Shown in pieces: positions 1 to 7,621 of a stretch of 37,290 bases of DNA (positions are counted from its first letter, which is position 1; each line of letters begins with the position of its first letter). Source of the stretch: an uncultured Acetatifactor sp. Lineage in GTDB: Bacteria > Bacillota > Clostridia > Lachnospirales > Lachnospiraceae. Both the position numbers and the translations under genes were made by a program. The stretch is taken from the NCBI GenBank assembly GCA_910588225.1, contig CAJUQT010000004.1:88493-125782 (forward strand), written 5' to 3'. The notes below the pieces were generated by a model. It saw only the letters and a list, made by a program, of their open reading frames with translations. It searched no databases and was not told where the DNA came from.

Positions 1-201
1 AAGGTGTGCGCCAAAGGGACTTTATCCTTCAGTGCCATCGCGCAGCGATTTTAATCGCAGATATAAAATTATTATATAAGATAAAGTCACGAAGGCGCAC
101 GAGAGTAACTTTCATGAGTGCACTTTCGAATGAAAGGTTCTCTCATAAGGTGTGCGCCAAAGGGACTTTATCCTTCAGTGCCATCGCGCAGCGATTTTAA
201 T
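1..201 (+). repeat. 55-bp exact direct repeat pair (1-55 and 147-201)
   Basis: The 55 bases at 1-55 recur without a mismatch at 147-201, a period of 146 bp. Each copy ends in a short stem ATCGC-gca-GCGAT followed by TTTT. The second copy runs directly into the SD sequence of the HflC gene, so the repeat forms its leader. The first copy begins at the window edge and may extend to the left. I see no ORF with an SD sequence here; the open frames across it look incidental. Confidence 0.85.
81..171. repeat. 91-nt imperfect inverted repeat (long hairpin) upstream of hflC
   Basis: ATAAAGTC (81-88) pairs with GACTTTAT (164-171). GGCGCAC (94-100) pairs with GTGCGCC (152-158). GAGAG plus ACTTTCAT (101-114) pairs with ATGAAAG plus CTCTC (about 130-144), and GTGCAC lies at the tip. 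The right arm overlaps the second copy of the 55-bp repeat, so part of that repeat is also present inverted at 81-100. It could be a palindromic intergenic mobile unit or a structured leader. Confidence 0.7.
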
Positions 202-213
202 AGGAGAAAAATA

Positions 214-1086
214 ATGAAGACAATGAAAAAAATTATACTGATTGTTGTAGTATTTCTGCTTCTGATCACCGGCGCTTCCAGTATCGTCGTCACAAGGGAA
301 AACGAATACAGCCTGGTGCGCCAGTTCGGAAGAGTAGATCATGTGGTGACAGAAGCCGGTATCAGCTTCAAGATTCCCTTTTTACAGAGCGTTGACAAGC
401 TGCCCAGACAGGTACTTTTGTATGATCTTCCCTCTTCCGATATCATTACCAGTGATAAAAAGACCATGATCTGTGACAGCTACATTCTCTGGCGTATTTC
501 GGATCCTCTGAAATTCGCCCAGACCCTGAACTCTTCTGTTATGAATGCCGAGGGCAGACTGGATGTCATCGTGTATAACTCCACTAAGAATGTCATCAGC
601 AGCATCACCCAGGACAATGTGATCTCCGGCCGGGACGGAGAGTTATCCGCAGCCATTATCGCCAACATCGGCAACTCTTTCGATCAGTACGGCATCGAGA
701 TTCTTGCCATAGAAACAAAAAAGCTCGACCTGCCCGGCGATAACAAAGCCGCAGTGTATGAGCGCATGATCTCCGAACGGGATAACATTGCCGCTACCTA
801 CACAGCAGAGGGAAGTTCAGAGGCACAGATTATCAGGAACACCACGGACAAAGAAGTGACCGTTCTGCTCTCCGAGGCAGAAAAGGAAGCCGCCATTCTG
901 ATTGCCGAAGGCGAAGCAGAATATATGAAAATCCTTTCCGAAGCCTACAATGACGAATCCAAGCAGGAATTTTATTCCTTCGTAAGAAGCCTGGATGCTC
1001 TGAAAGTATCCATGCAGGGGAAAAACAAGACAGTCATCCTGTCTCCTGATTCTCCCATTGCCCAGATCTTCTACGGCGGACAATGA
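214..1086 (+). CDS. hflC: SPFH-domain membrane protein, protease modulator HflC-like
   Basis: The protein is 290 aa. It has an N-terminal membrane anchor (about residues 4-24, rich in I, L and V), then the SPFH/band-7 domain with the VRQFGRVDHVV-type opening, and a coiled alanine/glutamate-rich region near residues 200-250 (EAEKEAAILIAEGEAEYM) as in HflC and stomatins. I chose ATG 214 because TAGGAG lies 7 nt upstream; the open frame extends to 118 but has no SD there. HflC family proteins form ring oligomers with HflK and restrain the FtsH protease; an ftsH gene lies at 27692-30058. No hflK is visible upstream, where 213 bp of repeats lie instead, so the partner may be to the left of the window or absent. 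The family call is firm, the HflC sub-assignment less so. Confidence 0.85.
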   Translation: MKTMKKIILIVVVFLLLITGASSIVVTRENEYSLVRQFGRVDHVVTEAGISFKIPFLQSVDKLPRQVLLYDLPSSDIITSDKKTMICDSYILWRISDPLKFAQTLNSSVMNAEGRLDVIVYNSTKNVISSITQDNVISGRDGELSAAIIANIGNSFDQYGIEILAIETKKLDLPGDNKAAVYERMISERDNIAATYTAEGSSEAQIIRNTTDKEVTVLLSEAEKEAAILIAEGEAEYMKILSEAYNDESKQEFYSFVRSLDALKVSMQGKNKTVILSPDSPIAQIFYGGQ

Positions 1087-1136
1087 CAAGTCCGGATTCT
1101 GCCGAAAGCCCTTTGCATTGCGGAATGCGATGTTTC

Positions 1137-1898
1137 TCACACAAGCTCTCCCCTCCACGGGGGGAGCTCTGTTATTATCAGTCGATAATACTCCCTTTCT
1201 CTCAGCGTAATCCTGGAATCATAGTCAAATCCCAGCTTTCGGCACAGCCTGATGGAAGGAAGATTTTCCGTTTCCACCAGTGCCTGAAGCTTTGTAAAGC
1301 CCAGCGCTGCAGATGCATAAGCCAGAATCGCCTCACAGACTTCATAGGCATATCCATTTCCCTGCCAGGGGACACCGATGATAAATCCAAGCTCCGGTTC
1401 TTCAAATCCCTCTCTGTAGGAAACACCGGCTCTGCCGATCACCGCGCCGCTCCCCTTCTCCACCACTGTCCAGACGCCGAATCCATAAAAAGTATATATT
1501 TTTTCAATATACTCCCTCACATACTGCTTTTCCTGTTCCACTTCCGGATACAGCTCTTCCATATATCTGGTAACGGCCGGGTTACTGTAAATCCGGTAAA
1601 AAACTTCCACATCCTCCGGCGTTGTCTCGCGAATAAGGCATCTGTCTGTCTCCAGAATATTCCAGGGCAACCCCTTCAGCCTCCGATAAACCCGCTCCAC
1701 ATATTCCGGTTCCAGGTCCTCCGGATCCTCCACCGCAAAAAGATAAGAGGAGAAGTCCTGATTCCTGTTGCCGGAATGCAGATAAATGAGAACCGCCTCC
1801 CCGGCCCTGCGCAGCGCCTCCGCAGTATCTTTTTGATCTGTCACATACAAGGTCTCTTCCGTCCCGCTTATGGGAACTTTTATCTCTTTTATATACAT
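1137..1898 (-). CDS. GNAT-family N-acetyltransferase (RimJ/RimL type)
   Basis: The protein is 253 aa from ATG 1898. The ORF continues upstream to 1973 but the GGGGGAAG tract before 1898 is the only fitting SD sequence. An N-terminal segment of about 90 residues of unknown role precedes a typical GNAT domain: LETDRCLIRETTPEDVEVFY opens it, ELGFIIGVPWQGNGYAYEV contains the acetyl-CoA pyrophosphate loop (Q-G-N-G-Y-A), and ENLPSIRLCRKLGF is the conserved C-terminal motif. Acceptor substrates of such proteins (ribosomal proteins, amino acids, antibiotics) cannot be read from sequence. It is transcribed towards hflC and away from the cyclophilin gene, from an overlapping divergent promoter region. 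Confidence 0.85.
   Translation of the reverse strand: MYIKEIKVPISGTEETLYVTDQKDTAEALRRAGEAVLIYLHSGNRNQDFSSYLFAVEDPEDLEPEYVERVYRRLKGLPWNILETDRCLIRETTPEDVEVFYRIYSNPAVTRYMEELYPEVEQEKQYVREYIEKIYTFYGFGVWTVVEKGSGAVIGRAGVSYREGFEEPELGFIIGVPWQGNGYAYEVCEAILAYASAALGFTKLQALVETENLPSIRLCRKLGFDYDSRITLREREYYRLIITELPPWRGELV
1144..1168. terminator. Hairpin between convergent hflC and GNAT genes
   Basis: AGCTCTCCCC (1144-1153) pairs with GGGGGGAGCT (1159-1168) around a 5-nt loop with one wobble. It lies inside the last codons of the minus-strand acetyltransferase. On the plus strand it is followed by a weak T-containing tract, so it may end hflC transcription. Confidence 0.45.
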
Positions 1899-1913
1899 CC
1901 TGTCACTTCCCCC

Positions 1914-1949
1914 TTTACGATACCCCCTTTTTAGGTTACAATCATTATA
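1914..1949. promoter_or_regulatory. Overlapping divergent promoters for GNAT and cyclophilin genes
   Basis: On the plus strand TTTACG (1914-1919) and TACAAT (1937-1942) are separated by 17 nt and point to the cyclophilin gene. On the minus strand a perfect TATAAT (complement of 1944-1949) points to the GNAT gene, with no strong -35 element. The two -10 boxes nearly touch, so RNA polymerase could occupy only one at a time. Confidence 0.5.
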
Positions 1950-1978
1950 CCCTATTTTAATCAGAAAGGACATCTATT

Positions 1979-2503
1979 ATGGCAAAAAATCCGATTGTAA
2001 CCATTACCATGAACGACGACAGCGTAATTCGTCTGGAGTTATACCCCGATGTTGCTCCCATTTCGGTGAATAACTTTATCAGTCTCATCAACAAAAAATT
2101 CTATGACGGTCTGATTTTCCACCGGGTCATCAGAGGCTTCATGATTCAGGGCGGCTGCCCTGAGGGTACCGGCATGGGTGATCCCGGATACAGTATCAAG
2201 GGAGAGTTCTCTCAAAACGGCGTGCCCAACGACCTGAAGCATACTGCCGGCGTACTGTCCATGGCCCGGTCCATGCAGCCCGACTCCGCCGGCTCTCAGT
2301 TTTTCATCATGCATAAGAATGCACCGCATCTGGACGGAGCGTATGCCGCCTTCGGGAAAGTGATTGAAGGTATGGATGTGGTCAATAAAATTGCCGAGAC
2401 ACCCACAGACAGCTATTCCGACCGGCCTTATGAGAATCAGGTCATGAAAAGTGTAACGGTAGATACCTTCGGCGTGGAATATCCGGAACCGGAAAAGTGC
2501 TGA
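1979..2503 (+). CDS. ppiB: Peptidyl-prolyl cis-trans isomerase, cyclophilin type
   Basis: A single-domain 174-aa cyclophilin with no signal peptide, so it is presumably cytoplasmic. It catalyses proline cis/trans isomerisation. Visible family motifs are FHRVIRGFMIQGG (catalytic Arg in FHR), the SMARS...PDSAGSQFFI block, and LDGAYAAFGKV. The start is ATG 1979 with AGAAAGGA about 8 nt upstream. It stands alone between a divergent GNAT gene and a strong terminator at 2510-2556, so it is probably monocistronic. Confidence 0.95.
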   Translation: MAKNPIVTITMNDDSVIRLELYPDVAPISVNNFISLINKKFYDGLIFHRVIRGFMIQGGCPEGTGMGDPGYSIKGEFSQNGVPNDLKHTAGVLSMARSMQPDSAGSQFFIMHKNAPHLDGAYAAFGKVIEGMDVVNKIAETPTDSYSDRPYENQVMKSVTVDTFGVEYPEPEKC

Positions 2504-2509
2504 AATACA

Positions 2510-2556
2510 CCCCATTATCGCCTGCAGTCCGACCGCAGTTGATAATGGGGTTTCTT
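2510..2556 (+). terminator. Rho-independent terminator after ppiB
   Basis: CCCCATTATC (2510-2519) pairs perfectly with GATAATGGGG (2541-2550). CTGC/GCAG extends the pairing inside, and TTTCTT follows. It starts 6 nt after the cyclophilin stop codon. Confidence 0.85.
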
Positions 2557-2592
2557 CAGTTACAGATGCCTTCCAAATCGAACACTGTATTT

Positions 2593-2690
2593 TCAGTCAT
2601 CTGCAATCTCCCTGTCCCACACTCTGGCCGTTCCCGGCTCATAGGGAAGCATAAGCTCCACCGTGCCATCCCCGGCAATATATCATCATC
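2593..2690 (-). pseudogene. C-terminal tail of an unidentified (CAZyme-like) gene
   Basis: The minus strand reads IAGDGTVELMLPYEPGTAR and then VWDREIADD before a stop at 2593-2595. This frame is shifted relative to the solute-binding fragment upstream. The sequence looks like the last strands of a beta-sandwich domain of a carbohydrate-active enzyme, but I cannot name the family. It appears fused by deletion to the solute-binding protein remnant at about 2665-2690. No start codon or SD belongs to it. Confidence 0.4.
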
Positions 2691-3260
2691 GGGGTCACCA
2701 TTTCCGTTTGCATCCTGTTCCTTGAATGCCTTCAGAACCTGATACAGCTCTTCAGTGGTGGCAGGTACCTCCATATTAACATTCTCAAGCCATTTTTTGT
2801 TAATGAAAAGCTTTCTGGATACACGAAGCTCCGCGCCTGAGTTCACCTGAGGCAGAGAGTAAATCTTACCGTCAGGACTCATAACACTGGCCAGCGTATC
2901 CGGATGAGTCTGCAGATAATTCCATGTATTCGGCGCATAGGTCTCCAGCATGTTATTCTCATTCAGATCGACAATCAGTCCCTGCTCACCATACTCGGTA
3001 AGCGTTTCCTGGGAAAGTCTGCAGCGGAAAATCAGGTCCGCATAGTCTCCTGTACTCAATGCGGCTGCAATCTTCTCCCCTTTCTCAGACCCCTGCATCT
3101 GAACCCAGTCTACGTTGATACCAGTCATTTCCTCATACTTCTGCCATACATAGACATCATTGTAATCAGCAGTGCCCACACTTGCCATGATTTTCAAAGT
3201 GAGAGGCTCGTCCACAATGGGAAACTTTACCGGAATATTTCCGACAATTACATCGCCGTC
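2664..3260 (-). pseudogene. Fragment of an extracellular sugar-binding protein (LplA-like family 1)
   Basis: About 198 codons of the N-terminal lobe of a family 1 solute-binding protein are readable, from VKFPIVDEPLTLKI, through VWQKYEEMTGINVDWVQM and ALSTGDYADLIF, to FKEQDANGNGDPDDDI, a Ca-binding-like motif typical of Lpl/YtcQ proteins. The lipoprotein signal peptide and the C-terminal half (these proteins usually exceed 500 aa) are missing. The 5' end fuses in another frame to a cache-domain regulator near 3260-3290; the 3' end fuses to a third gene. No SD or start codon serves the fragment, so it is a deletion remnant. Intact relatives deliver oligosaccharides to permeases like the one remnant at 4037-4545. 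Confidence 0.75.
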
Positions 3261-3269
3261 CAAGGCTTT

Positions 3270-3981
3270 CTTCCACATTTCCGCAGCTGTACAGTATCGT
3301 ATTCTCCACTGCCAGAATAATAAATTCCCCATAGCAGTCCATAAACAGCGCATCTGCCATTTCCTGCAGCTCTTTTTCCTGCACAAATGCAGCCACAAAT
3401 GCTTGAGGGTCTTTCGAAAAGTTCGGAAATGCATTTACCAACATCAGATATTTCGAGTTCCTCGTGCAGGAGGTCATGGGATAGCTTTCAAATCCGGTAG
3501 TCGCACATATTCTGTTTAAATAAATCTCCGCCTGCTCCTGACCGCAGCCTAATTTGGTCTTCAGAAATGCATCCACACTCATCTCTCCTGAAGAACTGTA
3601 AAACTTGTCCGCATTTGAAAGTTGATAATATACAAGATACGAGGCAAAATCATTACCCGCCAGAAATTTATCAAGTGCTTCGATCATGTGATGCCCCGAA
3701 CCGGTCTGGTCCGGATTGCCGATGATATAGAAGTTGGAATCTTCTCCGATACCATAAAAAATGCGTCTCAATTCACTTACTCTCTGTGAAATATTTTCCC
3801 CTACATACCGGAGCTGTTCCCTTTTGTTTTCCGCAACTTTCTGTCGGACATCACTGCCAAATGAAATGGCCACAATTGCTATCACAATCGCTATCAGAAA
3901 CGAAAATATGATAAGGAGTGAAAAAATAATATGTTTCGCAAATTTAGAGCCCATGCTGTTCTTGATCATTTCCTTCTTCAT
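3270..3981 (-). pseudogene. N-terminal part of a membrane-bound cache-domain AraC-type regulator
   Basis: ATG 3981 has GGAG 8 nt upstream and opens a frame with one N-terminal transmembrane helix (about residues 17-42). An extracytoplasmic dCache-like sensor follows (VRQKVAENKREQLRYVGENI, then FASYLVYYQLSNADKFYSS and FVAAFVQEKELQEM). The frame reaches ENTILYSCGN near 3270, then continues as nonsense through the antisense-frame SBP remnant and stops at 3166. The second membrane helix and the C-terminal AraC HTH found in this family (about 700-780 aa) are missing. The 5' end is intact, so a truncated sensor could still be made. A C-terminal AraC fragment of the same general type lies at 16310-17211. 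Confidence 0.65.
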
Positions 3982-4036
3982 ATTCCGCTCCAATCAACCA
4001 CATAACCGGTCTTCCGCGCGCCTTTTCAGAGCGCGC

Positions 4037-4545
4037 TTATCCCTTTACCGCCCCAATCATTACGCCCTTCACAAAATATTTCTGCATAAACGGATATATC
4101 ATCAGTACCGGTATACTGGATACCACAATACAGGCATACTGAATTGTGACATAGGCCAATGCCGCGTCCGCGGTGGCAAACCCCATTCCTTCCCCCTGGG
4201 CAAAATAGGTTTTACTTTCCAGCAATATATTGCGAAGCACCAGCTGCAGAGGGTATTTATCTGCCGACTGCATATACATCATTGCATTGAAATAAGCATT
4301 CCAATGTCCCACCATATAAAAGATAAACATAACGGCAATGATCGCTTTCGACAGCGGAAGTACAACCCTGACCAGGGTCTGAATGTTGCCGCAGCCATCA
4401 ATCATTGCTGCCTCTACAACCTCATCCGGTATGGAAGTCTGGAAAAAATTTCGCATAACCAGCATATTGTATACCGAAACCGCTCCCGGCAGTACCAATG
4501 ACCATATAGAATCCATCAATCCCAGTTCGTTGATCAACATATATA
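4037..4545 (-). pseudogene. C-terminal half of a carbohydrate ABC transporter permease (LplC/YtcP type)
   Basis: About 168 codons match the distal half of MalG-type permeases: LGLMDSIWSLVLPGAVSVYN, then the EAA loop (EVVEAAMIDGCGNIQTLVRVVLP), HWNAYFNAMMYM, and the intact C-terminus YFVKGVMIGAVKG. Family members have about 290-300 residues, so roughly the first 125 are gone. The conserved frame ends just before Tyr-Met-Leu-Ile at about 4543. Upstream, in another frame, a short ATG ORF (4619, MQNEQSSGRRINKTG) may be the original N-terminus, which would make this an internal deletion; that is inference. No SD precedes 4540. It lies 55 bp upstream of the regulator fragment on the same strand. Confidence 0.75.
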
Positions 4546-4619
4546 CAGGATTTCTGTTTATTTTTTACTATGTTGCCTGTTTTATTAATTCGCCTCCCGC
4601 TGCTCTGCTCATTTTGCAT

Positions 4620-4952
4620 AATTTATTCTCTGCTTTGCAATTATAATCGTACTATTTGTCCATACCATATTGCAATGGTCTTATTCTGTACAGGGATGCT
4701 TGTTCATTTTTTGCATATTTACAGTTTTTACCACCGGCTGCATTTCGCGGCTGCTCTGATTCTGCGTGACAGCATTTTCTGCTGTATTGACAGCAGAGCA
4801 GGAGGATGAAACTGATAGTCTTTGTCTTTACTGGATGTAACTTTAATTCCAGCTTTGCTGGGCACACCAAAAAAAGGACTGCCGGCTTCCGCCTGCAGTC
4901 CCTTCCATCTCCCTCATATACTGGGCCGTAATCTGGCCACCCTGTCCTCCTC
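4620..4952. other. Intergenic region without recognisable gene
   Basis: About 330 bp between the permease remnant and the FtsX gene. I see no SD-led ORF. It contains ACAGCA-ttttc-TGCTGT, a small hairpin near 4768-4784, and the terminator described at 4866-4903. AT-rich sequence at 4620-4740 may be the old promoter region of the decayed transporter operon. Confidence 0.5.
4866..4903 (-). terminator. Rho-independent terminator of the TetR/ABC/FtsX operon
   Basis: On the minus strand GGACTGC and GCAGTCC (complements of 4895-4901 and 4876-4882) form a stem around a 12-nt loop and are followed by seven T residues (A tract 4869-4875). It lies about 50 bp after the FtsX stop codon. Confidence 0.85.
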
Positions 4953-6128
4953 TTATTCCAGCATGATTTCTTTCACGGATATCTTCCTGATCTTTTCAGA
5001 ACAGCAATACATCACAGTTTCATAAAATATGACAAATAGTATAAGCGACAACAGCATGACCGGAATATCATATTCATATACCGGAACCCCCTCAATATCC
5101 CGAAACACCACATCTACCATCAATCTCAACAGTCCGTATTGATATCCGGTTCCCAGCACAAATCCCACATATGCCGCAGGACGATACACCCCCAGAAGTG
5201 TCCGGCCGCATTCCTTCCGGGAATAACCGAATACCCGCATCATGGCAATAGTTTTTATATTCCCCTTAATCACTGTTGCAATCGCAAGGAACAGCGTGGT
5301 ACAGGCCAGAATGATTCCGATGATCAACATCATAATCCCCATCATTACACTGGCCATTTTCTTCATACCGGCAGACATTTGTGTCATGGAAGAAAAGCAG
5401 AAAGAAGCAAATATGATGAAAAAGAGCAGTATTTTCTTCTCCAGCAGTGTATGCTTTCCCAAATCTGTCAGAAAAGGCAGTCCTTCGTCCCGGTCTGCTT
5501 TGGTTTTTCCTGTTTTGACCTTTCCCGCTTTGCCCCGGATCTGCTGCCCATCCTTCAGAAGCAGCAGCACAGGACTTTTCAGCTGAAAATATGCATATGC
5601 CACCGCAAGAAGCGCAAATACGATTGTGGGCAGTACCACAAAATACAGCAGAATGACCGAATGAAATCGAATCGTAATCTCCGGCAGAATGTTATCCTTA
5701 TTCTGCAGTTCATAGAACAGCGGCATCAGAAGAAATGCGCCGCAGAAGCCCGGCAGTCCCCCGAGAAGAACGCTGATTCCGAACACCCGGAAATTCGCCG
5801 CAATCTTCAGATTGGAATATCCCAGCGCCTTCAGAATTCCCAGCTCCTTTTTATGGGTATCTATGTAGTGCTTACAGTAAAAAAACAGCATGACCACAGA
5901 TGTCAGCAGAAGACAGCCACCGCTGACCAAGCAGACTACCTTTGCCGTGGATACCTGCGCCTGGTAAAACAGCATTGCCGTCTCCGACAGAATTTGCCCC
6001 TCTATCAGCCGAATATCAACATAAAAATTCAGAAACATGGTACAGACAAGCACCGCGCAGCAGGAAATAATCGAAATTCCAATCATTTTTACTCCGTCCC
6101 TGATTCCCACCACCATTGTCCTCACCAT
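4953..6128 (-). CDS. FtsX-like ABC transporter permease
   Basis: A 391-aa polytopic membrane protein with two FtsX-type units. The first has helices near residues 15-35, 63-85 and 115-135 around the cytoplasmic motif THKKELGILKALGYSNLKI. The second, after a charged linker near 200-220, carries IKTIAMMRVFGYSRKECGR. These ELGILKALGY and MMRVFGYSR loops are the family signature for contact with a MacB-type ATPase. It is smaller than the usual 650-800 aa permease and lacks the large extracellular domain. Its ATG overlaps the stop of the ATPase gene (ATGGTGA), so the two are translationally coupled. Likely roles are peptide or lipid export, or stress sensing; the substrate is unknown. Confidence 0.88.
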   Translation of the reverse strand: MVRTMVVGIRDGVKMIGISIISCCAVLVCTMFLNFYVDIRLIEGQILSETAMLFYQAQVSTAKVVCLVSGGCLLLTSVVMLFFYCKHYIDTHKKELGILKALGYSNLKIAANFRVFGISVLLGGLPGFCGAFLLMPLFYELQNKDNILPEITIRFHSVILLYFVVLPTIVFALLAVAYAYFQLKSPVLLLLKDGQQIRGKAGKVKTGKTKADRDEGLPFLTDLGKHTLLEKKILLFFIIFASFCFSSMTQMSAGMKKMASVMMGIMMLIIGIILACTTLFLAIATVIKGNIKTIAMMRVFGYSRKECGRTLLGVYRPAAYVGFVLGTGYQYGLLRLMVDVVFRDIEGVPVYEYDIPVMLLSLILFVIFYETVMYCCSEKIRKISVKEIMLE

Positions 6129-6814
6129 CCAATCTCATACGCATTCTTCTGCAGTTTATTCGTACAGGTTTCCAGTATCCTCCCGCTGTTCATCCGGATA
6201 ACAGTACCAGCCATTTCCGCAATATTCAGATTATGTGTCACCATCACAATGGTAAACGGGTATTCCCTCTGCAGCCTGCAGATATAATCCAGCACCTGCC
6301 TGCCGGTCTGTTCATCCAGGGCGCCGGTGGGCTCATCCAGGAAGAGGACTTCCGGCCTTTTGGCAAGTGCCCTTGCCACAGCCACGCGCTGCTGCTCTCC
6401 TCCGGAAAGTTCCCCCGGATACTTTTTCCGCTTTTCTTCCAGGCCCACGGCCTTTATGATATCCGGATAATCAGCATTGCCCGCCAGGTCTGCTCCCATA
6501 CGGACATTCTTTTCCACTGTCATATTGGGCAGAAGATAATACTGCTGAAAAATGAAACCCACCTTTTCTCTGCGAAATGCCGTCAGCTCATTGTCCGACA
6601 GTTCCGTAATATCTCTGCCATCATACTTTACGCTGCCGCTGTCCGGATATTCGAGACCGGAAATGATATTTAATAATGTGGATTTGCCGGAGCCGGAAGC
6701 CCCCAGTATGACAATGAAGTCTCCTCTCTCTATTTTTGTGCTGATTCCTTTCAATACCTGAAACCTGTTTTCATGGGTTCCATAGCTTTTCATTATTTCA
6801 TTTATCTCTATCAT
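6122..6814 (-). CDS. ABC transporter ATP-binding protein (MacB/LolD type)
   Basis: A 230-aa ATPase. The Walker A motif GASGSGKST is at residues 38-46, the Q-loop at FIFQQYYLLP, the signature LSGGEQQRV at 136-144, Walker B VLFLDEPTGALD from about 156, and the H-loop at VTHN. I chose ATG 6814 because GGAGGGAGCAGG lies just upstream; the open frame continues 87 codons further without an SD and overlaps the TetR gene. GALD after Walker B is typical of the MacB/LolD/SalX group paired with FtsX permeases, which agrees with the overlapping downstream gene. It energises the export or mechanotransmission complex at the membrane. Confidence 0.93.
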   Translation of the reverse strand: MIEINEIMKSYGTHENRFQVLKGISTKIERGDFIVILGASGSGKSTLLNIISGLEYPDSGSVKYDGRDITELSDNELTAFRREKVGFIFQQYYLLPNMTVEKNVRMGADLAGNADYPDIIKAVGLEEKRKKYPGELSGGEQQRVAVARALAKRPEVLFLDEPTGALDEQTGRQVLDYICRLQREYPFTIVMVTHNLNIAEMAGTVIRMNSGRILETCTNKLQKNAYEIGW

Positions 6815-6915
6815 TTTCCTGCTCCCTCCGATTCCTATATTCTGACACTGTGATATTTCGCAGCAGTTCTGACATCCGGTCACCATACTGCTATCTGTTA
6901 TCAGCAGTCTGGAAA

Positions 6916-7506
6916 TTACAGCTTCGTCACAGGCGGCACCATGATTTCCTTCAGTAATGCTGTACAGACCTCCGTCAACATCCTGCCGGCTTCCTCCGCC
7001 GAAAAAGCGCACAGCCCGGTGGCACAGAGCACTGCAATTCCGTGGGTATATACCCATAAATGTCGATACAGCCATTCGGAGTCCTCTCTAGTCAGAGAAT
7101 AACAATTCTGAACAGATGACAGAATCTGCGGATAGTTGTCGTCGATTACCGGAAGAATCTCTGTTACATCCGGTTTCCGCGCCCGCTCCGTCATAAATAA
7201 CAGCTGAAACAGCTTTGGCTCATTACGGGCAAAATTGATGTACTGCATCCCCACTCCCTTGAATGCCGGCATACCAGTCTGTTCCAGTCCAGCCGCCACA
7301 TATCCGCTATAGTGCCGTCCGGCGGCCGCCTCCACTCCCTGCCGCACTTCATCCATGCTTTGAAACACCGTAAAAATCGGCCTTGCAGAGCTTCCCAGCC
7401 TGTCTCCCAATGCTCTGGCGGTGAGAGCATCCACACCATTTTCTCTGACCAGCTGTAAAGCTGCTTCCAGGATCTCTTCTTTTGTAAATTTCGCTTTTGG
7501 CGGCAT
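6916..7506 (-). CDS. TetR/AcrR-family transcriptional regulator
   Basis: A 196-aa protein. The N-terminal HTH is clear: FTKEEILEAALQLVRENGVDALTARALGDRLG, then a recognition helix region ending in IFTVFQSMDEV. The C-terminal ligand/dimer domain is variable and resembles the WHG group (LWVYTHGIAVL near residues 150-160). ATG 7506 follows AAAGAGGT. It is first in the operon with the ATPase and FtsX permease (101 bp gap), which suggests that it represses the operon until a ligand binds. A consensus promoter and AT-rich repeats that could serve as its operator lie just upstream. Confidence 0.92.
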   Translation of the reverse strand: MPPKAKFTKEEILEAALQLVRENGVDALTARALGDRLGSSARPIFTVFQSMDEVRQGVEAAAGRHYSGYVAAGLEQTGMPAFKGVGMQYINFARNEPKLFQLLFMTERARKPDVTEILPVIDDNYPQILSSVQNCYSLTREDSEWLYRHLWVYTHGIAVLCATGLCAFSAEEAGRMLTEVCTALLKEIMVPPVTKL

Positions 7507-7520
7507 AGTTACCTCTTTTC

Positions 7521-7548
7521 TATTTAAAATATCCGTTTTAAAACATCC
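7521..7548. promoter_or_regulatory. Putative TetR operator: duplicated TTTTAAA element
   Basis: On the minus strand GGATGTTTTAAAAC is followed directly by GGATATTTTAAAT, a near-perfect 13-14 nt direct repeat. The first contains the perfect palindrome GTTTTAAAAC (7535-7544). It sits at the expected transcription start, where a bound repressor would block initiation. That the TetR protein at 6916-7506 binds it is inference. Confidence 0.5.
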
Positions 7549-7554
7549 ATTTTT

Positions 7555-7583
7555 ATTATAGATACTTCTTGCTTTTCTGTCAA
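7555..7583 (-). promoter_or_regulatory. Consensus sigma-A promoter of the tetR operon
   Basis: Read on the minus strand: TTGACA (complement of 7578-7583), 17 nt, TATAAT (complement of 7555-7560). Both hexamers and the spacing are perfect consensus. A promoter this strong is usually repressed, and the likely operator lies immediately downstream. Confidence 0.85.
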
Positions 7584-7621
7584 TGACTATTTGGGCTCAC
7601 AGAAAAAATCAGGAGTTATTA

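Noticed and set aside
6..200. 64-codon ORF across the repeat pair
   Set aside because: It begins inside the repeated element, has no SD, and its sequence is explained by the repeat and its inverted copy.
118..213. Upstream extension of the HflC frame
   Set aside because: The extra 32 codons are repeat sequence without hydrophobic or SPFH features; the SD at 202-207 fixes ATG 214.
1083..1934. 283-codon plus-strand frame
   Set aside because: Antisense shadow of the GNAT acetyltransferase; no SD and no recognisable domain.
4422..4619. Independent 65-codon gene
   Set aside because: Beyond about 4545 it is an out-of-frame reading of the permease remnant; only the first 15-25 codons could be original N-terminal sequence.
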